Below are positions 8,005-16,648 of a DNA stretch of 64,000 nucleotides, piece after piece. How positions within the stretch are numbered: the stretch's first letter is position 1; each line of letters opens with the position of its first letter. This DNA is from Mucilaginibacter sp. OK283 (GTDB taxonomy: Bacteria; Bacteroidota; Bacteroidia; Sphingobacteriales; Sphingobacteriaceae). The position numbers and the translations under genes were made by a program. The stretch is taken from contig NZ_FODR01000004.1 in NCBI RefSeq assembly GCF_900110415.1, positions 186,001 through 250,000 on the forward strand, written 5' to 3'. Below the pieces are notes generated by a model that had not been told where the DNA came from, ran no database searches, and saw only the letters and a program-made list of their open reading frames with translations.

Positions 8005-9000
8005 AAAATCCGCCCAGGTCATCCAGGATTTATTTCTTTCCATATGGGTTCTGGACGAAATAAAAAAGGCAGGGTGTGTGCGATTCTTTCCCTGGGGAAG
8101 AGGAGTTAGGGGTTAAATCAGGCGTTCATGTCGCTTTGTAACTTGTCGCTCGTATAAACCCCTGCCTGCCTTTGCGCTCATTTCCGACAGCAACCCTCAG
8201 GGAAAATGCATTTAATTGGGTTAACATAACTTAACACATTTCAGATAAAGCATTTTTAAATATCTAATAATCAATATTTTATAATTAATCATGGTTAACA
8301 CTAAATTGACCGCGCGATGTAGGCGCATCCTAATATTTGTGCCTGTTATTGGCCAATACAAATCCCTTCGGTAGCCGGATCATTTAACCAGGATCAGCCA
8401 ATAAAAACAAGGTGTCGTTTGATGCTTATATCGCTTATTCCATTAGCTATTCAGATGCATTTGCCCCGCCGCGTTGCTCCCCAAGCAGAGAATCAAAAAT
8501 CTTCCGCACCCCTGTGGAGACAACCCCAATAAAGTTCGGGCCGGGACACCAACAAGGGTACGGAGATGTTGCCGCCCTGCTATCTCACGCTATTTTTCAA
8601 CCGTCGCGCATTCTCCCATCTTGATTCTTGACTCTAATCTCTTGACTCTCCTCCCGGGCGTTCCCCCGCTGGTAGAAGCGGCGGTCAGGCTTTCTGTTTC
8701 AAGTCCTCGCAGGCCAATGCCCGCACAGCCAACACGTGCTCCGGGCTTTCCACGTCAATCCTTAACGCAAGCTTCGGGTATGCTAAACCGATTTTTCTGA
8801 AATGTTAAATCTTTATTGGTAAGTAATTGCTAAATCGGTTTATGTGTTGGTGTTGATAAAATTTAAGCTTTTTTACGACGAGACACTTCATAGAGGCAGA
8901 ACTTTCAGACTAAGAAAATCACAAGTCCGCCATCGCTTAATGTCTACAGTACCTTGCGCTAAGGGAGATCTCTTTCGTTGGAAATGGAAAAATAAATAAA
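8005..9000. other. Gene-poor kilobase with several structured repeats
   Basis: No convincing gene is seen. 8070-8210 holds an imperfect palindrome pair (AAGGCAGGG / CCCTGCCTGCCTT and TTCCCTGGGGA / CCTCAGGGAA). 8220-8410 is AT-rich with no clear feature. 8470-8790 is a GC-richer block with an ORF-like but low-complexity frame; inside it are a heptamer array (8620-8647) and a GGTAGAAGCGGC motif (8671-8682) whose exact reverse complement occurs at 16520-16531. 8800-9000 shows nothing recognisable. Confidence 0.55.
8620..8647. repeat. Heptamer array (CTTGATT/CTTGACT type)
   Basis: Four 7-base units in register: CTTGATT, CTTGACT, CTAATCT, CTTGACT. The CTTGATT word is the one used at 53089-53109. 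No complementary partner array was seen close by. Confidence 0.6.
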
Positions 9001-9897
9001 CTACATCAACAACACTTTCCATGCATCCATTACGCGGCCGTTATCTAACAAATGCCTGGCTTTTAAATGCAGGCGTATGGTGCGGGTGTGGCTGTCGGTG
9101 GCAGCATCAAGCAGTTCCTTCATTTCATCGGTTTTGCTAAAGGCTGCTACCTCCTCATCGGATGGCAGCGTTTTAACAAGCCCCAATAACCCCAAATTAT
9201 TCCCGGTTAATACGCTGGAGTTTTTAACCTCTTCAGGGAAAGCGTCTACGCCGATACTTATTCCGGCATTATCTATTGGTTTGGCAATTTTAAATAAATT
9301 ATCGCTGGTTACCCTACAATACCAATCGCCGCCTAAGCGAGCCACCAAATCTATTTTACGAGGGTCTATTTGGCCATTAGCATCCAAAATATCTTCATTG
9401 ATATGAATCCGTTTCACCTCTGCAATAACCAAATTACCTGCTCCTCCGTTTTTCCCTAACGATATCACATCATTCACTACACATTCCAATTGAACGGCCG
9501 ATTCCGCTACCCTGGGTGGTTTTACCGTCTCCGAAGCCAATTCAGTAAACCCCGCTTTCGAAAACTCATTTACTCCTCTCGGATAATCTATACTGGTTAA
9601 ATAGGTTTGTTGAACCATATCATAGTTCACAATATTAATCACACATTCAGGTACTTCCAAAACGTTTTCAAGCGTATGCTTAGTGGTGTTATCCCGCGCC
9701 CTGCTTGCCGGCGAAAAAACGCATATCGGTGGATTGATGCTAAACACATTAAAAAAACTAAACGGACTTAAATTAACCTCGCCGTTTTTATTAATGGTGG
9801 ATGCAAAACATATAGGCCGGGGTGCAATGGCATAGTGCAAATAACCCTGCATTTCCGCCGGTGTTAATGATGACGCATCAATAGTTTTTAACCTCAT
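9001..9897 (-). CDS. Flavin reductase-like (FMN-binding split barrel) protein
   Basis: A 298-residue protein. Residues about 15-200 match the flavin reductase/DIM6-NTAB family: APRPICFASTINKNGEVNLSPFSFFNVFS is the FMN phosphate-binding region, followed by CVFSPASRARDNTTKHTLENV. The family reduces FMN or acts as flavoprotein oxidoreductase, usually soluble. About 90 extra C-terminal residues (from VDAFPEEVKNSS) are mostly helical and not assigned. It stands alone between two repeat-rich gaps, so the context says little about its substrate. Confidence 0.82.
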   Translation of the reverse strand: MRLKTIDASSLTPAEMQGYLHYAIAPRPICFASTINKNGEVNLSPFSFFNVFSINPPICVFSPASRARDNTTKHTLENVLEVPECVINIVNYDMVQQTYLTSIDYPRGVNEFSKAGFTELASETVKPPRVAESAVQLECVVNDVISLGKNGGAGNLVIAEVKRIHINEDILDANGQIDPRKIDLVARLGGDWYCRVTSDNLFKIAKPIDNAGISIGVDAFPEEVKNSSVLTGNNLGLLGLVKTLPSDEEVAAFSKTDEMKELLDAATDSHTRTIRLHLKARHLLDNGRVMDAWKVLLM

Positions 9898-10353
9898 TCA
9901 AATTTTTATTAACGCGAGTTCGGGATAAGAAAAGTATATAAAAGGGAGCAAAGGGTATGGTTTCTGCCTGCAAAATGATTGACAACAATTCATTAACAAA
10001 TACCAACATCCTGTGCTGAGAGATAAAATTACAGAAATTTTTGTAAGCATTGTTGGCTTTTGCTAAGATATAGCTTCTGAAAAAAACACTGCTGACGCGT
10101 GCGCCAGCTTTAGGGGAGAAAACGCCCGCTGTTCGAATGTCTCCGACTTCGAACCAATATGTAAAGTAGTCTATAAGCTACTTTTGCTATACATACGGGT
10201 AGTTGCAAACTACAGGCATAGTCGTTCGAAGTCAGAGACATTCGAACAGCGGAACACTTCGGAGAGCGGGGGCAGTCCGCTATTATCAAGAATATCAGAG
10301 ATTTACCCCTAATTTATTTATCGTAGTCTCATGTATTTTAGGTATTATTGTAT
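9898..10353. other. Gap upstream of the defence island
   Basis: No gene is seen. The first half is AT-rich. 10126-10252 carries a REP/BIME-like element, and flanking sequence on each side (10099-10125 and 10253-10280) is GC-rich and partly self-complementary. A TATTATTG, close to TAnnTTTG, lies just before the first defence gene at 10343-10350. Confidence 0.55.
10126..10252. repeat. REP/BIME-like element with 29-bp inverted ends
   Basis: The 29-bp arm at 10126-10154 (starts CCGCTGTTCGAATGTC) is repeated inverted at 10224-10252 with one mismatch. Each arm is itself a hairpin (GTTCGAA...TTCGAAC). The 69-bp centre contains two more hairpins: AAAGTAG/CTACTTT near 10163-10184 and GTAGTT/AACTAC at 10199-10213. 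The whole thing can fold like a cloverleaf. This is the layout of paired REP elements (BIMEs). A related half-element lies at 16324-16375, beyond the defence genes. Confidence 0.75.
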
Positions 10354-10548
10354 ATGGATAACACCGACCAACCTAAACCAGATACCTCCGATATTCCTCA
10401 AAAAATATTTACCCAATTAATTGAAGAGTTAAAGAAGTCTGAAGTTCCAATTACAGTAATTGAGCAACTTGAAAAAAACATTGTGACAGAAGGGAATTTT
10501 ACTGAACAAACACTTAGGGCTGCTTTGTTACCAAATACCGGATTATGA
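10354..10548 (+). CDS. Small protein coupled to the SMC-like ATPase
   Basis: A 64-residue acidic protein from the ATG at 10354 (MDNTDQPKPDTSDIPQ); a TTG two codons earlier is also possible. The centre (KIFTQLIEELKKSEVPITVIEQLEKNIVTEG) looks like two or three helices. Its stop overlaps the start of the ATPase gene as ATGA, so translation is probably coupled and the two products likely act together. No known family was recognised. In defence operons such small leading genes often encode a subunit or regulator of the following ATPase, which is inference here. Confidence 0.6.
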   Translation: MDNTDQPKPDTSDIPQKIFTQLIEELKKSEVPITVIEQLEKNIVTEGNFTEQTLRAALLPNTGL

Positions 10549-13001
10549 TATTGGTTAAAAAGATTGAGGTCTTTGAGTTTCGTGGAATTAGACACCTCGC
10601 AATTGACTTTAAAAAGAAAAACTTTGCAATTTGCGGAAAGAACGGTACTGGCAAAAGCGGAATTGTTGATGCGCTTGAATTTGGATTAACAGGAGATATT
10701 TCGAGATTGGCCGGAAGTGGAACGGGTGGAATTTCATTAAAAGAACATGCTCCACACGTTGATAGCCGCAGTAATCCGGCTAAATCCAAAGTCATCATTA
10801 CAGTATTTATTCCATCCTTAAATAAAGAGGTCGTCATAGAGCGTAGTGTTAATGATATTCAGAACCCCCTTATTAAACCATCTTCACCCGAGATTTTAGA
10901 TATTCTTAACGAAGTCGCAAGGCATCCTGAGTTCACATTATCAAGGCGTGAACTTATTAAGTATGTCATTTCAACGCCAGGAGATCGTGCTAAAGAAGTT
11001 CAAGTGCTTCTACGGCTCGAAAAAGTGGAGAACTTAAGGGCTGTTTTACAAAAAATTGCAAATGCAGATAAGCGCGATATTGTTCCATTAAAGAAACAAA
11101 AAGATGATGCAAAACAACAGTTACTTACTGCGTTAGACATTTCGGAATTTACTGCGGATAAAATATTGGCGGCCGTAAATAGTAGGCGTAAACAATTAGG
11201 CTTGCCAGCCCTAACAGAACTAACCGCAACTACTTCGTTTCGCGACGGATTAACTTTGCATACGGCAGACAAAGCTATCAATATTTCCAAACCCCATGCA
11301 TTACTTGCAATTGATAGTTTAAAGGAACTTTTAAAATCTTATAATAACTCCGGTCAAACCCATGATTTAAGAGATATAAGGGCGAAAATTGAGGCTTTAA
11401 GCATCGACACCATCTTACTGACCAGTCTGACGCGGGAAGGCTTCCTCCGTTCTGCTGTCCAATTCGTGGAAGATGATTGTTGCCCCGTTTGCGATACTGA
11501 ATTAGGCATTGATGAATTAAAGGCAATCTTGAAAAAGAAGCTGGATAATTTTGAGGCTGTTTCCGCAAAGAGAACTGCCGTAGAGAAAGAACTGGAACCG
11601 TATTGTGATACATTACGAAAAATACTTAGCGAAGTTCGTGCTGTAAAAGAATATGGTACCTTGTTAAAGCCGGTCATCGAAACAAAATCTTTTGATACTT
11701 TTACTACGGCGATACAAACTAAACTCAATAAAATAAAAGCTTTTTTACCTATAAGTGAATTAATGGAAAGCTTATCCACCTACGGTGAGGTGCCAAAAGA
11801 AGTCGATCAATTGGTGGCATCGATTGAAACAGCGGTAAAAGCTATTCCTGAGCCATCACAGCAGGATGCAGCCCGTGATTACCTGATCATTGCTCAGGAA
11901 AAGCTGGACAATTACAGGGTTATATCAGCTAATCATAAACAGGCAGTCGATAAAGAAGCGATCAGTTCAAACGTATCTGATACCTACGGTAAAGTGGTAA
12001 CAAGTACGCTTGAGGAACTTTATAAAGATGTTGAAGCTAATTTTACTGAATTGTACCGCTTCATTAATGATGATGACGAATCAGAGTTTACCGCACAACT
12101 TACGCCTTCTATAGGAAAACTTGGTTTCAACGTGGATTTTTATGGACGGGGGTATTTCCCACCAGGGGCATATCACAGCGAGGGGCATCAGGATGGAATG
12201 GGGCTATGTCTTTATTTAGCGTTGATGAAGCATATTCTCGGCGACAACTTTACATTTGCAGTTCTTGACGATGTTTTAATGTCTGTGGATACTGGTCACA
12301 GACGTGAAGTGTGCAAATTATTAAAGGAGAAATTCCCAAACACTCAATTCATTTTGACCACACATGACGACGTATGGTTGAAACACATGAAAACAGCCGG
12401 TCTAATACAATCGGGATCTTCGATACAATTTAGAAAATGGGATGTTGATAATGGCCCTAACGAGTGGAATGAACAGGATGTTTGGGGAGAAATAGCAGAT
12501 TATCTAAAGAAAAATGATGTACGGGCCGCGGCGGCACTGTTACGCCATTACCTTGAATATATTTCCGCCGACATCAGCCATAAATTACGCGCAAGAGTAG
12601 AGTTTAGGGGAGATGCCCAGTTTATGTTAGGTGACTTATTACCCGCAGCAACCTCGCAGTTTTCAAAGCTACTGGAGGATGGAATAAAAGCAGCAAACTC
12701 ATGGGGAAAAACGGATCTTGAAGAAAAATTAAAGGAAAAACGTGCTGGGTTCAAAGAGCTGATTTCCCAATCGCAGTTAGAACAATGGCAAACTAATGCT
12801 GCCATACATTATAATGAATGGGCAAATCTTGAAGAAAAGGACTTTACACCGGTTGTTAAAGCCTATCAAAACCTCATCGAGGGGTTTTGTTGTTCTGAAG
12901 ATAGTTGCAGATCGGCTTTATACCTCATACCCGAGAGAGGCGAAAGAGATACACTCAGGTGTGCTTGTGGATCGGTTAATATCAATCTAAAGAAGAAATA
13001 A
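10545..13001 (+). CDS. SMC/Rad50-like ATPase with zinc hook (probable defence protein)
   Basis: An 818-residue protein. The N-terminus (KKIEVFEFRGIRHLAIDF, then Walker A GKNGTGKS at residues 31-38) is that of SMC/Rad50/RecF ATPases. Charged helical stretches flank a CPVC zinc hook at 313-316. The second half has a signature-like SEGHQDGMG (545-553), Walker B FAVLDD (571-576), D-loop VDTGHR and H-loop TTHD (H607). The last 40 residues hold two further cysteine pairs, CCSEDSC and CACG, perhaps a zinc site. Such ATPases (Lamassu LmuB, DndD, Rad50-like) sense or process foreign DNA. The protein lacks long coiled coils, and no nuclease domain is visible in it. Which named system it belongs to is unclear. 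Confidence 0.8.
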   Translation: MILVKKIEVFEFRGIRHLAIDFKKKNFAICGKNGTGKSGIVDALEFGLTGDISRLAGSGTGGISLKEHAPHVDSRSNPAKSKVIITVFIPSLNKEVVIERSVNDIQNPLIKPSSPEILDILNEVARHPEFTLSRRELIKYVISTPGDRAKEVQVLLRLEKVENLRAVLQKIANADKRDIVPLKKQKDDAKQQLLTALDISEFTADKILAAVNSRRKQLGLPALTELTATTSFRDGLTLHTADKAINISKPHALLAIDSLKELLKSYNNSGQTHDLRDIRAKIEALSIDTILLTSLTREGFLRSAVQFVEDDCCPVCDTELGIDELKAILKKKLDNFEAVSAKRTAVEKELEPYCDTLRKILSEVRAVKEYGTLLKPVIETKSFDTFTTAIQTKLNKIKAFLPISELMESLSTYGEVPKEVDQLVASIETAVKAIPEPSQQDAARDYLIIAQEKLDNYRVISANHKQAVDKEAISSNVSDTYGKVVTSTLEELYKDVEANFTELYRFINDDDESEFTAQLTPSIGKLGFNVDFYGRGYFPPGAYHSEGHQDGMGLCLYLALMKHILGDNFTFAVLDDVLMSVDTGHRREVCKLLKEKFPNTQFILTTHDDVWLKHMKTAGLIQSGSSIQFRKWDVDNGPNEWNEQDVWGEIADYLKKNDVRAAAALLRHYLEYISADISHKLRARVEFRGDAQFMLGDLLPAATSQFSKLLEDGIKAANSWGKTDLEEKLKEKRAGFKELISQSQLEQWQTNAAIHYNEWANLEEKDFTPVVKAYQNLIEGFCCSEDSCRSALYLIPERGERDTLRCACGSVNINLKKK

Positions 13002-13057
13002 AGATTGCCTGCCCGGCAGGAACTATTATAATCGGATAAAAATATAATCCTTCAACA

Positions 13058-15007
13058 ATGGAACTTTTGTATTTATGGATAGAAGACTTTAGGAAAATAA
13101 AGCAGCAGGGATTTACTTTCAATAATAAATTCATCCTTGAAAATAGGGTGGAGCCCGATGGTTATAGACTATCGATAAGTTTAAATAAATCTTACGTAGA
13201 TATTTTCCCTTCACAGCTATTAACCGTAACGGGGGTTGTCGGCCGGAACGGGGCTGGCAAATCATCTTTAATGCATTGTCTGAAGATGCTATACGGGCAA
13301 CTACCGCGACTTACTTCCCCACTTTTCTTTTGTTTTCTGGATACTCAGCAGAAAACAATATTTACTTATTATTACAGCGATGGTGGCCTTTCCAATATGC
13401 ATGCCTTACATGTTTCCGTCAACGCTGATCAAGAGGTAAAAAGATTATACGCCGTTAAGCGCGCACTTAAATACACGCTTACCACTTGGGCCGGCGACGG
13501 TGGCAAGATCAACGGATTTGAATATCCTTTTGTAGACACCACTTGCGCCTATTTGAGCGCAAATTTTGACAGCCATAGAGAAGACATTTATCGTGGAATT
13601 GAAAATCAATCCACGAATGCACGGATGGAAGCATTTCTAAAAGAATACATCCCGCAACAGGAGAAGATAGCTGTCCGTCAATCACAGAACAAGAATCAGG
13701 ACCGGATTAATGACCCCTACCCCTCTTATCTAAAGGATTTTTATAAAACGGAATTGAAATCCAACGTGCGCTTTATTACCTACGCTGATAAGCATCAGAC
13801 GAGCAACCTCCCGGAATTACCCGCAGACATTACGATTAAATTCAACTTTAACGATTTTCAATACTTAACTAATACCGACGTCCGTAATATATCTTTCAGA
13901 TATGCCGAGAAGCTTATCGAAATACACAGTTTGGCCTTAGAACTTTTACTAAATGGTAGAAGTAAAAAGGAAGCTTTTTTTGACCTGCTGTATCTATGTA
14001 CTTTTTATTATGCGATACGTAATAAGCTATTTGACTTCAATTCCTTTACAAAAGGCGATCTTGATGGTATGCTAAACATGATCCTTCGTGAACCTAAAGA
14101 TATTTATAATGCGATTAGAAAAACGCTTGATGAATTAAATCTTTCACCCGAAAATGAAAAAGAACGAAGGCTGATAAGAGGTATTTTAGGCCGCGGTTTT
14201 AATACTGCACTTAAAAATGCGACTCTACTGCCAGAGCCTACAGTTGAAGTATCACCAACCAGTTTTTCTTTCAAGGTTGATACTCACTTATGGGATTTGC
14301 TCGGTAGGATCTTTGATATCACTTACGGCGACGAGATTAATTTTATGGATTATTCCTGGGGCAATGGTCTAAGCACGGGCGAGGAAGCCTTGCTTACACA
14401 TTTTTCAAGACTATATGAAATAAAGCGAAAAATAGGAAGGCAGAATCTTGTACTGTTGATTGATGAAGGCGATTTGTATTTTCATCCCCAATGGCAGAAA
14501 AATTACATTCATTATTTGATGGAGGGAATTTCGTTCATCTTCCATAATAATAAAGTGCAATTGGTCTTATCTACCCACTCGCCCTTTATTGTTTCGGACT
14601 TACCAAAACAAAACCTGATCTTCCTGAAAAAAAACTCGATTGGTCATTGTGTCGTGTCGCCCAATGAAATTCACACCGAAACATTTGCGGCCAATATTCA
14701 CGAACTTTTCACCAACTCCTTTTTCTTGGCAGATGGCCTAATGGGGGAATATGCCCGCAAGTACCTGAATGACCTGATCGAAGATATAAAGATGGAGGAT
14801 AACATTAGCCTAGAACGTTACGAGTTCTATTATAAGAACCGCATAGCTATAATAGGTGAGCAATTTTTAAAAAGCAAAATTATCGAGCTGATTGCCCAGC
14901 GCTCTGATTTTTTTGCCATTGACCAGATTTTTGAGCAACGCTCATCAGAACTGGATTATTTAAGAAATCTACGAAATAAAAAAAGGAATGATTCAGATAG
15001 AGCATGA
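13058..15007 (+). CDS. ABC-type/OLD-like ATPase, Septu PtuA-like
   Basis: A 649-residue ATPase. Walker A is GRNGAGKS (residues 62-69), the signature LSTGEE (438-443), Walker B LLIDEGD (466-472) with HPQW following, and the switch histidine is in STHSPF (H507). The segment TFAANIHELFTNSFFLADGLMGEYA (542-566) is characteristic of the ATPases that pair with an HNH protein in Septu and retron-ATPase-HNH systems. The last 20 bases overlap the HNH gene, so the pair is translationally coupled. PtuA-type ATPases assemble with the HNH partner and restrain it until infection. No TOPRIM domain was found, so it is not a classical OLD nuclease. Confidence 0.82.
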   Translation: MELLYLWIEDFRKIKQQGFTFNNKFILENRVEPDGYRLSISLNKSYVDIFPSQLLTVTGVVGRNGAGKSSLMHCLKMLYGQLPRLTSPLFFCFLDTQQKTIFTYYYSDGGLSNMHALHVSVNADQEVKRLYAVKRALKYTLTTWAGDGGKINGFEYPFVDTTCAYLSANFDSHREDIYRGIENQSTNARMEAFLKEYIPQQEKIAVRQSQNKNQDRINDPYPSYLKDFYKTELKSNVRFITYADKHQTSNLPELPADITIKFNFNDFQYLTNTDVRNISFRYAEKLIEIHSLALELLLNGRSKKEAFFDLLYLCTFYYAIRNKLFDFNSFTKGDLDGMLNMILREPKDIYNAIRKTLDELNLSPENEKERRLIRGILGRGFNTALKNATLLPEPTVEVSPTSFSFKVDTHLWDLLGRIFDITYGDEINFMDYSWGNGLSTGEEALLTHFSRLYEIKRKIGRQNLVLLIDEGDLYFHPQWQKNYIHYLMEGISFIFHNNKVQLVLSTHSPFIVSDLPKQNLIFLKKNSIGHCVVSPNEIHTETFAANIHELFTNSFFLADGLMGEYARKYLNDLIEDIKMEDNISLERYEFYYKNRIAIIGEQFLKSKIIELIAQRSDFFAIDQIFEQRSSELDYLRNLRNKKRNDSDRA

Positions 15008-16133
15008 GGAAATTGACCGTATAGCCTTAGACTACTTCAATCAGATCAAGATTTCCTGCCAAGCAAGAATAAGTTTCTACCAAAAGATTTTCGAAGTATT
15101 GATTACCGGCAATATTGCAGACTTAGAGGATTATGCTTTTAATGGTAACTCCCGGATGGCTTGCACCAACCGCTTATTAGTTAACAAGGTCGGTTCACTG
15201 GCGCAATTTGACAGGGTGAATATTGGCAATTTACAAGCATGGGTAACCCCTAATCGCCAAACGATAATTGATATATTGGATTATCTCGGACATGAAGCAA
15301 ACCTTAAAAGCATCATACTAGTTAGTGCCACGGATGCGTATGGATTAGATCATCAGTTGCAACAGGATCTCGGTATAGACGCGTTGCCAGGCGGCAACGC
15401 GCATGGCGTGTGGAAATTACTGGACCATATACTCGATTATGCCCTTTTTGATAAACATGCTTATTCAGTAGCATCAGAGTTGGATATTAATACCTGTCCT
15501 TATTGCAACAGGAATTATATTAATACCGTGATCGATAAAAATAAAAACCAGATCATCAGGCCAACCTTTGACCACTTTTTCCCGCATTCCAGACATCCAT
15601 TTTTGGGGATTAGCTTTTATAATTTGATCCCGTCCTGTTATTTCTGTAACTCCAGTCTGAAAACGGCAACAATAATTACGCCCGGCACACACTTGCATCC
15701 TTACCTTTTTGGTTTTGGCGATGATTGTTTTTTTCGTACAGATATCAGTAAAGTTTGTCCTGACCTAAGTGATCGTCGAAATTTCGAGATCAAGCTGGAA
15801 ATGGGTATTCATGACACTAATACAAAGTATCGCAAGGTTTGGGGTAACGACGTAGATAACAGCGAAGGCAATTGCCAGCTCTTTAAGCTACAGGACATCT
15901 ACAACTCCCATACCGATATAGTTGGTGAATTGTACTTAAAAGCGATTCGTTATGGAGAAGATAATGCCGATACCCTGTATAAGGTATTTAGCTTGCTTGA
16001 CACAAACAAAGAGGAGTTTTATAGGTTCTACTTCGGCAATTACTTTGATGAAAAGAATTTTAATAAGCGACCAATGGCCAAACTCACGAAAGATATTTTA
16101 AAACAAGTTTTACCGGATTTTTTTACAAAATAA
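14988..16133 (+). CDS. HNH endonuclease, Septu PtuB-like
   Basis: A 381-residue protein. The HNH core lies in the centre: CPYCNR (170-175), FDHFFPHS (D195-H196), YNLIPSC (N212, C217) and CYFCNSSLK (C217-C220-N221). This gives the Cys4 zinc site and the His/Asn catalytic residues expected of PtuB-type nucleases. About 165 N-terminal residues are helical, and 150 C-terminal residues are unassigned and probably bind the ATPase. It starts inside the 3' end of the ATPase gene with an AAAAAAGGA just ahead. The likely role is cleavage of nucleic acid during phage attack, inferred from the family and the pairing. Confidence 0.83.
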   Translation: MIQIEHEEIDRIALDYFNQIKISCQARISFYQKIFEVLITGNIADLEDYAFNGNSRMACTNRLLVNKVGSLAQFDRVNIGNLQAWVTPNRQTIIDILDYLGHEANLKSIILVSATDAYGLDHQLQQDLGIDALPGGNAHGVWKLLDHILDYALFDKHAYSVASELDINTCPYCNRNYINTVIDKNKNQIIRPTFDHFFPHSRHPFLGISFYNLIPSCYFCNSSLKTATIITPGTHLHPYLFGFGDDCFFRTDISKVCPDLSDRRNFEIKLEMGIHDTNTKYRKVWGNDVDNSEGNCQLFKLQDIYNSHTDIVGELYLKAIRYGEDNADTLYKVFSLLDTNKEEFYRFYFGNYFDEKNFNKRPMAKLTKDILKQVLPDFFTK

Positions 16134-16151
16134 TTTTTTATATCGTAGCAG

Positions 16152-16457
16152 ATGAAATCATTTAATGATGCACAGGACTGCATAAACAAAGTAAATGCAG
16201 CGTTAGAGCTTTATTCTAATATCCGTTTTCTGGTAGGTAATGATGACTTGAATAAATGCACAAAACTGGATCAGCAGAATAATTTGAAGACTACCTGTTT
16301 AACCCCCGGTTGTCCCTTACCTTCCGCTGTTCAAATGTCTCCGACTTCGAACGGCCATGCTTGTAGTTTATACCTACAGTATTTTCGCAAAATAAATATG
16401 CAACACCCGGATGTTCAATTTCATCCGGGTGTTTTTGTATACCCGCAGCTCGCGTAA
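16152..16457 (+). CDS. Doubtful 101-residue ORF after the HNH gene
   Basis: The ORF begins 19 bases after the HNH stop with a protein-like MKSFNDAQDCINKVNAALELYSNIRFLVGNDDLNKC. From about residue 57 it reads straight through the REP-like half-element (16324-16375) and the terminator hairpin (16402-16436), which are unlikely to be coding. Either a short gene has lost its own end to a repeat insertion, or only the first 50 residues are real, or it is not a gene. No family is recognised. Confidence 0.3.
   Translation: MKSFNDAQDCINKVNAALELYSNIRFLVGNDDLNKCTKLDQQNNLKTTCLTPGCPLPSAVQMSPTSNGHACSLYLQYFRKINMQHPDVQFHPGVFVYPQLA
16324..16375. repeat. REP-like half-element, second copy
   Basis: Bases 16324-16352 equal the left arm at 10126-10154 except one base. 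The match continues past the arm in the order of the reverse complement of 10198-10252, about 50 bp in all with a handful of differences. The inner hairpin is kept although its loop differs (GTAGTTTGCAACTAC-like in one copy, TGTAG/CTACA around TTTATAC here). The two copies bracket the defence genes. Confidence 0.7.
16402..16436 (+). terminator. Rho-independent terminator of the defence operon
   Basis: A perfect 12-bp GC-rich stem (AACACCCGGATG at 16402 with CATCCGGGTGTT at 16422), an 8-base loop and a following T-run. It is the first strong terminator after the small gene at 10354, which supports a single transcript through the HNH gene. Confidence 0.8.
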
Positions 16458-16600
16458 AGGATAGAAACGGGTACCGGCCTGTGAATAAGGCCTCGCGCAG
16501 TATGAGTGGATAGCCTGGCGCCGCTTCTACCGGCGGCGTACGCTGTGATAGATTTGAGATGTGAGATATGAGATTGAAGATAACTGTTGCATTAGGTGCA
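16437..16600. repeat. GC-rich dispersed-repeat remnant and heptamer array
   Basis: 16520-16531 (GCCGCTTCTACC) is the exact reverse complement of 8671-8682, with further similarity on both sides (about 24 of 27 bases). It is followed at 16552-16579 by four 7-base units: ATTTGAG, ATGTGAG, ATATGAG, ATTGAAG. The same AGATATG/AGATTTG words occur after tpiA. No gene is seen from 16458 to 16648. Confidence 0.6.
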
Positions 16601-16648
16601 TCGGGCTTTATTTGTGTATTTTCGGTGCTCTCCCAGATACAGCCCATT

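Noticed and set aside
8412..8800. Two overlapping frames (about 70 and 108 residues) in the gap at 8.4-8.8 kb
   Set aside because: They read through repeat DNA including a heptamer array and have low-complexity proline/arginine-rich products with no recognisable domain.
10131..10154. GTTCGAA followed by a short stem, resembling a tRNA T-arm
   Set aside because: No acceptor, D- or anticodon arms fit around it; it is half of a 29-bp inverted repeat.
13006..13022. Terminator between the SMC-like ATPase and the Septu-like ATPase
   Set aside because: The stem is only CCTGC/GCAGG with a 3-base loop and no T-run follows; too weak to split the operon.
10545..16133. Naming the whole island Lamassu or a retron system
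   Set aside because: No LmuA-type effector, reverse transcriptase or msr/msd RNA was found; only the ATPase-HNH pair supports a Septu-like name.
16291..16647. A 118-residue minus-strand frame over the REP half-element and terminator
   Set aside because: It is a shadow frame through repeat and hairpin DNA.
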